A DNA stretch of 64,000 bases. Source: Sophora flavescens (taxonomy: Eukaryota > Streptophyta > Magnoliopsida > Fabales > Fabaceae). Position numbers and translations under genes: made by a program. The notes beneath the pieces were generated by a model. That model was not told the DNA's origin. It ran no database searches and saw nothing but the letters and a program-made list of their open reading frames with translations. The DNA lies in NCBI GenBank assembly GCA_030762895.1, contig CM061070.1:36917652-36981651 (forward strand), given 5' to 3'. This document shows positions 33,801-42,800 of this stretch, in pieces (positions within the stretch are counted from its first letter, which is position 1; every line of letters begins with the position of its first letter).

Positions 33801-36800
33801 TTGTAAAAAATGTTTCAAGCTGTTATGATCCGTGTGCACAATAAATTTTCTGCCCAATAAATAATGCCTCCAGTGCTGAATACAAAGCACAAGGGCCATC
33901 AATTCCTTCTCATAGACAGATTTTGCCAGATTCCCATCAGATAAAGCTTTACTGAAGAAAGCAATAGGTCGCCTCTGCTGCATTAGAACAGCACCTATAC
34001 CTCTGCCAGCCGCATCACACTCAACTTCAAAAGGTAAATCAAAATTTGGAAGAATTAGCATAGGAGGAGAAGTCATGATCCTCTTCATCTCCTCAAAAGC
34101 CTTGACAGCTTCTATTCCCCAAGAAAAATTGTCTTAGTCAAATCTGTGAGAGGTTTTGCTATTTTACCATAATCCTGGATAAACTTTCTATAATACCCTG
34201 TGAGACCCAGAAAACCACGTACCCCCTTCACATTCTTTGGTGTAGGCCATGCAAGAATACACTTCACCTTTTCAGGGTCCACTGCCACACCTTCTCCAGA
34301 AATGATATGGCCAAGATAATCAATTTGAGCACAACCAAACCTACACTTTGCTTGATTTGCCACAAAACAATGCTCAACTAAAACAGACAAAACCATCTTC
34401 AAATGCATTTGGTGTTCCTTGATATCTCTACTGTAAATCAAAATATCATCAAAAAACACCAAGACAAACTTTCTCAAGTATGGCCGAAAAATGTCATTCA
34501 TGGTGGCTTGAAAGGTAGCTGGGGCATTCATTAGTCCAAAAGGCATTACTAAATATTCACAGTGGCCGTTATGTGTCCTAAACGCCGTTTTAGGGATGTC
34601 ATCCTCATGCACTCTAATTTGATGATATCCAGATTTTAGATCAATTTTAGAGAACATAGTAGCTCCATATAATTCATCTAACAACTCATCAACTATAGGG
34701 ATTGGGTACTTATCTGGTATTGTAGCTTTATTTAAGGCCTTGTAGTCTACACACATTCTCCAGCTCGTCTTTCTTCTTGACTAATATCACAGGACTTGAA
34801 AATGAACTCATACTCGGCCGAATGACACCAGCTTTCAACAGTTCTGACACTTGCTTCTCAATTTCTTCTTTTTGGTGATGAGGGTACCTGTAGGGTCTGA
34901 CATTAATGGCACCATGATCAGGATAAAGCTTAATCCGATGCACCTGACTCCTCTCAGGAGGTAGCTGAATGTTGTTTCCAAACACTTCCTGGAATTCTTC
35001 TAATATAGGATTCAAGCCTTTGGGAACCATTGACTTGGTAACTTCCATTGACTGTAAATGAACCCACCACCACCCGATTCGATTCCTGCTATGAGTGTCC
35101 TCAAGATAGGAATTCAAGTAACATTGTCTGACCACCTTACTGCCTTGGCCTTGCAATTTCACCAACTGATTTTCATAAGAAAATTGCATATTCATGGCCT
35201 TCCAATCCATAATCACCTTCCCAAGAGTGCTCAACCAGGCAACTCCTAACACCATATCCATTCCCCCTAGCTCCAACACCAACGCATCCACACTCACTTC
35301 AATCCCTCCCATCTTCATATTGACCCCTTTACACACTCCATTTGTTATCACCTTATGACCATCACCTAGCTTGATACTCTTGGTCTTTGTAGGCGTGATG
35401 ACAAGACCCAAAGCAAGAGTAACTTTGGGAGAAATGAAATTGTGGCTCGCACCACTATCAATCAACACCAACAAATCTACATTCTCAGATCCGCCTCTTC
35501 AACCTTCATGGTGTGAGACTCACCCATGCTTCCCAATACCCCCATCAGTTTACATTCCACCTCCACTTCTTCTTCACTTTCCACCGTCACGTCCTCCATA
35601 CTCACAATTTCCCCTTCCTCCCATGGTTTCACCTTCTCCTAGGATTAGAACCCTAAGAGCTCGTTCTGGACATTTATGCAACGTAGGGTGGTATTTTCCC
35701 CCACATTTGAAACAAAGACCCTTCGCTCTCCTCTCTTCGAATTCATCATTGTGGATACTTCGTATTCCCTTCCACCTCTCCGTTGCGCTGGAACGCGGCC
35801 CTCCATCGTTTTTGCGAGCTGAGGAAACCAAAGACGAAGTTGAATTTGTGTTGGATCCAATCGAACCCGTTTTCTGACTCGGGTTTGACCCACTCGACTG
35901 AAACGAACGAGTTGCATCCCTGGGTTGAGACCCACCTTTCCTCATTAGTAACCCGGCCCAATCCTTCTGGCCCACACGCTCGTACCCCCCTTTTTTCACA
36001 TCACGACGCTCCCCATCGTCGTCTTCCTCCTTCAATTCCTCTTCTGCCTCAACGTCGAAAGTTCCTCGAACGGATTCTCCAGACGACGTCCTCCATAACG
36101 AGCAATTAACGCTCGCTTCAGCTTCTCCCATGACAACTCATCTTCTGTCTCCATCAACAAATTGAACCAGTGAATGGTTGAACCTTCCATGCTCAGGCGA
36201 GCCAACTTCACACGCATATCATCCGATGTATTCTGAACATCGAAATAAATTTCGGCCCGTGTAATCCAAGCCACAGGATCATCACCATCAAACAGAGGCA
36301 ATTTCACCTTCTTCCCGGCGAGGCGAGATTCACTCTGTGCAGAGTCACCAACAGAGGCTTCCCCCTCTAGAGTCCCTCCTTTCTTTCCGATCTGTTTGCT
36401 TAATTCTGCTAGAACCAAGCTTTGTTGCTGCACCTGTAGAGCGAGCTCTCGCAGTGTTGTTGTCACATTCCCCATCTGTGTCTCCAAAGCGTCAACTCGG
36501 TCACCCATCTTAGGCTTCCTTGGCATCTACAATCTTCTTCGTTGTGTGAGTTTGATCCGGCAGGTCGGACCAATTGATGGGTCTTAATGCACAAAATAGT
36601 GATCAAATGGATGTAACAGTATAATATGGATAATGAACTGCAATTGTATTGCTATGAGAACCACAATTACAGGAAAATAAGAACAGAAACAAAGGAAAAA
36701 TAACAAACTGGTAACAGCTACCAATTCCCAAGCACACAGTGCTCCCAAATCACCCAAAGGTGACCCCACCAAATCCTAACTAAATTCCTTCCTGATTATT

Positions 36801-39800
36801 CCCTTCCAGCAATAACTATATATAGCCACTCTCATGCACTTCATGCGTTCACAGCCACGTCATTATTTTTTATTCCTTTTGTCTTCTTCCTAGTATAAAC
36901 TCTCCACACCCTTGGCCTAGGCCCCACTTCACTAATCACATTTCTATCAGAGACGAAGAAGAAATCCAAAGAAGAAATCAAGGAGGAAGGAGGAAGAGGA
37001 GAGAGAAAGAGAAAAGTCTCTCCAAAATTCAAATTCCGGCGAGATAACCCAGTTTCCGGCGACAAAGGTGGTGGTTTCCGGATTATAGTAACAGAAAGGA
37101 CCAAAATGTGCTAACTTTTGCAAGATAAGGAACCAAATCGGAACAAAAAATAAAAGAGGGACCAAAATTAAAACTAAAATAAAGATAGGGGACTAAAAGT
37201 AGAGTTTAGCCAAAAATAAATTAATACAGGAGCACGGACCAGTAAAGGGTGACATGGGCCTTCACTTTCAATTGAATTCTCAGATTCAAAACTTTTTGTA
37301 CTTAAACTACAATAATGGTTATCTTAAAATGAATTTAAAATTAAGAGAAGACGCAAAAATTATTAATTAGGCATCGAAGTAGAACCTCTAGAACTTCACA
37401 AATGAGAGTGAACCACGAGGGAACAAACATGCAAAATACAAAGTATTGAGAAGGTCAAAAAGTGAAAAGCATTGCCAAGTTAATGTCAAGTATAATGAAC
37501 AATTTGATCTGTCCCCCTCCTCCCTAAACAGATGTTACAGACAAACCACAAAACAAGCCATCTCCAAGGAACTCTGAATTTGACTAAGCTAATTATATGA
37601 GGACTTTCAGCAATAGTGGTACTTTGACTGGGAGAGTAGAAATATAAAAAGGAAGTTCAAATAGCTTTATTGGCTAAAAAGCAGTTAAGGCAGAGCCATT
37701 CTTAGGATTTTGTCCATTCCCCTCCTTGTACAACTTATATTTAAAACCCTTAGATACAACACCACTTTCCCGTAGCAAATGAAACTTTTATATAATGGTT
37801 TGAAGAATGAAGACCTTGTTGAGGTATCAAAGTAGATTTACGCAGAATTGAACTAGGTTGATCCCTCTTTCTTTTCACCTTGGATGTTAGGAGCGCATCT
37901 ACCGTCTGCATACCATCTGATACACAGCTATCAAAAAAAAAGGGAAAAAATTTAATTGCAGAGAAACATAATTTTGAAGGAAATGAAGTACATTTTCTAC
38001 AGACCTAAGAGCTAGAACTGGCCTTGGTTGGCCACAGAATCTTTTTAAATTGGGAAGCTTTCTAGAATGCGACAAGAACAAAGCTGCATCCAGGCCTGGG
38101 ATATAGAGCATAACCACTTTGGGAATAAGAGGTTTATTCTGCAAATCATGAGAGTGCTGCATTAGTAACTGTAGCAAAATAAGAAGTAATATGCAATATG
38201 GACTATGGAGTAGAAGTTGAAGGTCAGTTGCTGTAAGACTTTCGAGCAAAGTGCTTTGACCCTTGCAACTGTGAACTAATCCCAGATGGATGTTTACCAA
38301 ATTTATGCTCCCACTATGCAGCTCACTTTAACCAAAAAAAAAAAAAAAACAATTAATTGATATGGGCAACTGAACTAATGAAATTGGAATGCCTTCTATG
38401 TGCTACACCCTAAAATCAAATGCACCTTTCTCTAACAATATTTATGGAAGCAATAATTGGTTGTTTTCTGGAATGGAGTAAGAACTCAATCATAGAAATA
38501 AAAAAGAGTAGATCTTAAAATTAAATTAAATTATAAAAATTATGAGGTTAGAAAAAAATAAAAAAGAAACAAAAACTCTTATTAAAATAATAATTTATAT
38601 TTGACAGGAAACTCTCCTCTATTAAAGAAACTGGGAATGAAACCCAGAATTACAGAGAACAGAAACAGAAATTACATTAGTTAATAAAGAAAATAAAGAG
38701 AGTACGATGCTCTTCGAAGGGCTAGCTTCCTCCCAAATCCCAATCCTCAACTAAAATCTTGCCTACCCTCTATCCCCCTTATCCTTTCCCTTTTAACCTA
38801 CTTCTAACAATATCTGCCCCCCTGCCCCACCTACCTGCCTGTAGGCAGGTTGTCACTTGTTACAATACAATGTGAACCCACCTCATATTATCATATACTT
38901 CTTTCTCCCCCATTTCCAGTATGAGCCATAGTTCAGCATAGGAGGTATCTGATGCGGACATAAGGAGGCCCAAACCGACTTTAGTTTATGAGAGGGGAAA
39001 ATGGAAGCCCACTAAGTGGCTCCAAAGGTGCAAAGCACCAGATTATTCCTAGGAGAGAGGAGATTTGTAACAAACTGCTGCCTAATGATAGCAGCAGTGT
39101 GGAATGGGTGTGTGAGGTGTGAATTCTGTTAGATGAGGTGGGAAATGTGTGTATTCTGTTAGATGGAGTGAGCAATATAACTAGGAGAGGAGGGTAAGAG
39201 AAGGTTCAGACTGGGATTGAACTTGGAAACTCTTGGGAGAGCAAGGCACTCTCGAATTGCCTGTTATCTTGTATTTCTTCTTTCTTCTTCTTCCCAGCAC
39301 TGTAATTCCTCATTATAGGCTAGGGATTATCAATAACACACTACTTTCTTCTATATTTCAGTTCTGTAATTTCCTGGTTCCTAACATTGGTATCAAAGCT
39401 CACGATTCCTGGAGCTTTTGATGATCACTGCACGAACTGCAATGGAGTCCAAAGTGGAAAATGTGAAGGGAAGATTGCGGGAATTGAGGAAAGAATATCA
39501 GTCTCGACTGGATGAGATCAAGCAACTCTGGAAAAGGAGGAAGGGCGACTACTCCAGACGTCGATCTCGACAAGATCATGCTCCAAGTCACCGCCGCCAT
39601 ACTCCGACAATGTACGCAGAAGAGAAGGATGCGGAGGAGGAAGACAATGCTAGAGGAAGTGATGGGTCCAGCAACAGTGTTCTCTATACTGTGACAGAAC
39701 CCGAAACGCAGACGGAGGGAGAGATGAAGGCGAACCGAGAAATTCCAGAGGAGGAGAGGAGATTTCAGGTTGCGCACAAGGTGGAGACCGAGGTGGAAGT

Positions 39801-42800
39801 TGATGTTTCGGATCCTTCTGAGATGAAAACGGAAAAGGAAGGTGACAGTGGCGATATCTCGGATCTTTCTGAGATGAAAACGAAAAATCAAAGTTGTTGC
39901 GGAGCGTAAACGATACGACGGCCATGTGTTGGTGGTGGCGGAGGTAGTTTGGTGGAAATAATGAGCGGTGGTGGGCGTGTAATGCCGCCCGTCGGATATG
40001 GGTGTCTGCCGGAGGCGGAGGCGGAGGGCGAGTCGTCATCCGGCGTGGATGAGCTGCCATTGTCAAGACCGCCGTACCACGATCCTTGTTTAGGGGTCTG
40101 TGAACACGATTTTCGTCAAGGTAGGATTGGAGGTATTGCCGCCGCCGTAACCGCCAGATCTAGACGTACCCAAGGCGGACGTCAGGACGTCATCGGACGT
40201 GGCTGAACTGAAGATGACAGCAACAACGTTAGTTTCACGGATCCCTGTCCTTGCTTAGCGACCGTGAAGACAATGGCCATGAAGGGAGGAAGGGAGGTGC
40301 TGCCGTTGCTTAACCTCTTTGTCTTGATGAAGATGAGGTGGGGTGCAGAAGGTAAGTTGGGTTACATTTTTAACCTAATGGGCCAGGCCCAACATGATGA
40401 AATGAAAACTAGAATTCTAGAGTTTGTATCTCACCCAAGAATTAGAGTGTGATTCAGAAAATACATGGATGGAATTTGGGCCCAACATTACAGGTACATG
40501 GCCCATCAAGTTTGGTTTTATTGCTGAAGCAATTGATAAACATAAAGCCCTAGGAGGAACCAAAATAGAAGTACTGAGGGCTCCAAGGCCACAGCAACTG
40601 GACTCGCAACAAGCAGTACCGCAACAGCAGCAGCAACAGCAGCTGCAACAAAATCAACACACTCTCATTCAACAGCAGAATCCCCAGTTCCAGAGATCTC
40701 CTATGATGCTTGGGCAGAATCAGCTTTCACACTTAAATGCAGCTGGGAAGAACTCCAACATGCCATTGGGTAATCACATGCTCAACAAGCCTTCACCTCT
40801 CCAGATTCAGATGTTACAGCAACGACAGCCACAAATGCAGAGGAAAATGATGGGACTAGGAACTGCTGTGGGAATGAGTAACCTTAGAAATAGCACAGTT
40901 GGTCTTGGACCCATTGGCAATCCTACCGGAATGGGGGCTGCAAGAGGAATAGCAGGAACTGGAATCTCAGCACCAATGACGTCTATGCCTGGTATGGCAA
41001 GTAAGGGTCAGAACCCAATGAATCTTGGCCAGGCTTCAAATCTTGATAGTTCGAACTATGTTTATGCTAGCAAGCCTAGGAGAAGTGGGCCATTTATGTT
41101 TTTCATGCAATATGATTCAAGTGATGCAAAGTTTATTTCTATCTTATGCATGCTAGTAGAGGGTACTTGGAGTTCTGGCCTGAAACATTTTAATACCAGT
41201 AGTGACTCTTCAAAAGCACCAACTATCATGTCTCTTTCACTTGAACGATGCCCAAAACGATGTTCCTCTCATGGGGACTGTAACCTTTCTTTTGATACTG
41301 GTGGATTGACATCATACAGCTTCTGCTTTTGCGATCAACACCATGGAGACTTTGACTGTAGGATTGAAATTGCAACATGTCAAGGGAAGGTTTGGCAAGC
41401 AATTTTTCTCATTGTATGGAATGCTGGAGCCATACTTCTTGCCTATTGGTCCCTCAAGCAGAAGGCATTAGCAGAATAGGTTAAACTCACATTCAGTGGG
41501 ACTTTGAGTTACATCATTAATAACTCCCAAGGTGGCCGGGTTTTCAATGAGGTAGTTGCTGAAGCAAAGGAAGCAGGTTACACTGAGCCAGATACAAGGA
41601 ATGATCTTTCTGGAACTAACGTAGCTGTAGAGTCAGCTGATATAGTCCTGGTCCAAAGCAGTTTGGAAGAAGTGTTGAAGTGGTGGCAGAATTGGGTGCC
41701 TCAAATAGAATTGACTTCTCAGTTAGGTTCACTCACAAGTGATGGAAGGGATATCCCAGTTGCGGGGAAGAAACAGTGGGATCCGGGTGGACCACGACAC
41801 ACAACTACAATAGCTCCACAGTCGGGCTTCAAACAGTGGGACCCCGGAAAGGTGTGCTCAAGAAGCCACTCACTTGTTCACCTTGAGGACAAGGTGAATT
41901 TTGAAGGGGAGGGTATTGATGCGGACATAAGGAGGCCCAAACCGACTTTAGTTTATGAGAGGGGAAAATGGAAGCCCACTAAGTGGCTCCAAAGGTGCAA
42001 AGCACCAGATTATTCCTAGGAGAGAGGAGATTTGTAACAAACTGCTGCCTAATGATAGCAGCAGTGTGGAATGGGTGTGTGAGGTGTGAATTCTGTTAGA
42101 TGAGGTGGGAAATGTGTGTATTCTGTTAGATGGAGTGAGCAATATAACTAGGAGAGGAGGGTAAGAGAAGGTTCAGACTGGGATTGAACTTGGAAACTCT
42201 TGGGAGAGCAAGGCACTCTCGAATTGCCTGTTATCTTGTATTTCTTCTTTCTTCTTCTTCCCAGCAGTGTAATTCCTCATTATAGGCTAGGGATTATCAA
42301 TAACACACTACTTTCTTCTATATTTCTGTTCTGTAATTTCCTGGTTCCTAACAGTATCTAACAATCTTCTTCTACTAAACCGTAAGACTGGAATTTGAAC
42401 CCTAAATAAACAAGGGTCATCTTATTCCATCAAGACATGCAGTCTATAGTCAATGCCTATCCTCCTGTCCTCAGTAAGATGCCATATTTAGATAACCAAC
42501 AGCTTTCAGTTCCCAGGGAAGGGCTTATTGCATGCCCCTAACTTCAATAGTGAGGGTAAGAAAAATATTACAGATACTGAACCCACTTATTTAAAGCAGT
42601 TCAAAATACAAAAAGTCCTAAATAATTAGATATAAAATTTATTTGGTCATATATTCTGTTCCTAGATATTGTTGAAATAAAAGAAAACAAAAGATAACTT
42701 GTACCTTAATAAAAACCCATGATGGCATAAATCCTTCACCAAGTACCCAAGTTACAAGTCCTTGAATGTCCTGTTTCACCATACCAAACCCAATCATAAC

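Larger units (their letters stand above)
31847..36949 (-). mobile_element. Chromovirus Gypsy element (Reina-like), decayed
   Basis: A minus-strand Ty3/Gypsy element of about 5.1 kb with 330-370 bp LTRs (about 31842-32178 and 36612-36949). It reads TGATAG at the 5' end in its own orientation. Gene order gag, protease, RT, RNase H, integrase, chromodomain plus short LTRs suggests the Reina lineage. LTR copies differ at about five positions plus a 2-bp gap in about 330 bp. The outer boundary of the left LTR is unclear and no target duplication was found. Confidence 0.82.
31400..37211. mobile_element. Mutator-like element with long TIRs in intron 5
   Basis: The left end GGCTAAACTCTGCTTTTGGTC and right end (inverse complement GGCTAAACTCTACTTTTAGTC) form terminal inverted repeats that remain alignable for about 250 bp (31400-31650 and 36950-37211). 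They share phrases such as GGAAACCACCACCT and GTCGCCGGAAACT. A perfect 9-bp target duplication AAAAATAAA flanks it (31391-31399 and 37212-37220), the signature size for MULEs. No transposase is present. Most of its length is a Gypsy element inserted next to the right TIR. Confidence 0.88.
38950..42353 (+). mobile_element. Young LTR retrotransposon carrying host gene fragments
   Basis: Two 437-bp LTRs (38950-39386 and 41917-42353) differ at two positions that I can find. The target duplication GTATC is exact (38945-38949 and 42354-42358). The primer-binding site TGGTATCAAAGC is at 39388-39399 and a polypurine tract GAAGGGGAGGG at 41903-41913. The 2.5-kb interior has a short gag-like start but no protease, RT or integrase. 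Instead it contains coding fragments of at least three unrelated plant genes in the same orientation. The segment before the 3' LTR (LVHLEDKVNFEGEG) matches the 3' end of Ty3/Gypsy polyproteins, pointing to a Gypsy parent. Confidence 0.92.
38602..42363 (-). repeat. Probable solo LTR interrupted by the gene-capturing element
   Basis: The pieces 38602-38949 and 42354-42363 join across the target site GTATC into an approximately 358-bp segment. In minus orientation it begins TGTTAGATACCTCC and ends TTTCCTGTCA, a TG...CA structure. The flanks ATATT (38597-38601) and ATCTT (42364-42368) could be a target duplication with one change. No internal region is present. Confidence 0.5.

Noticed and set aside
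41626..41690. Firm assignment of a captured copper ATPase fragment
   Set aside because: Only about 20 residues; kept as a low-confidence feature, not counted as proven.
38950..42353. A normal processed retrogene instead of an LTR element
   Set aside because: Two near-identical LTRs, primer-binding site, polypurine tract and a 5-bp target duplication define an LTR element; several different genes are represented.
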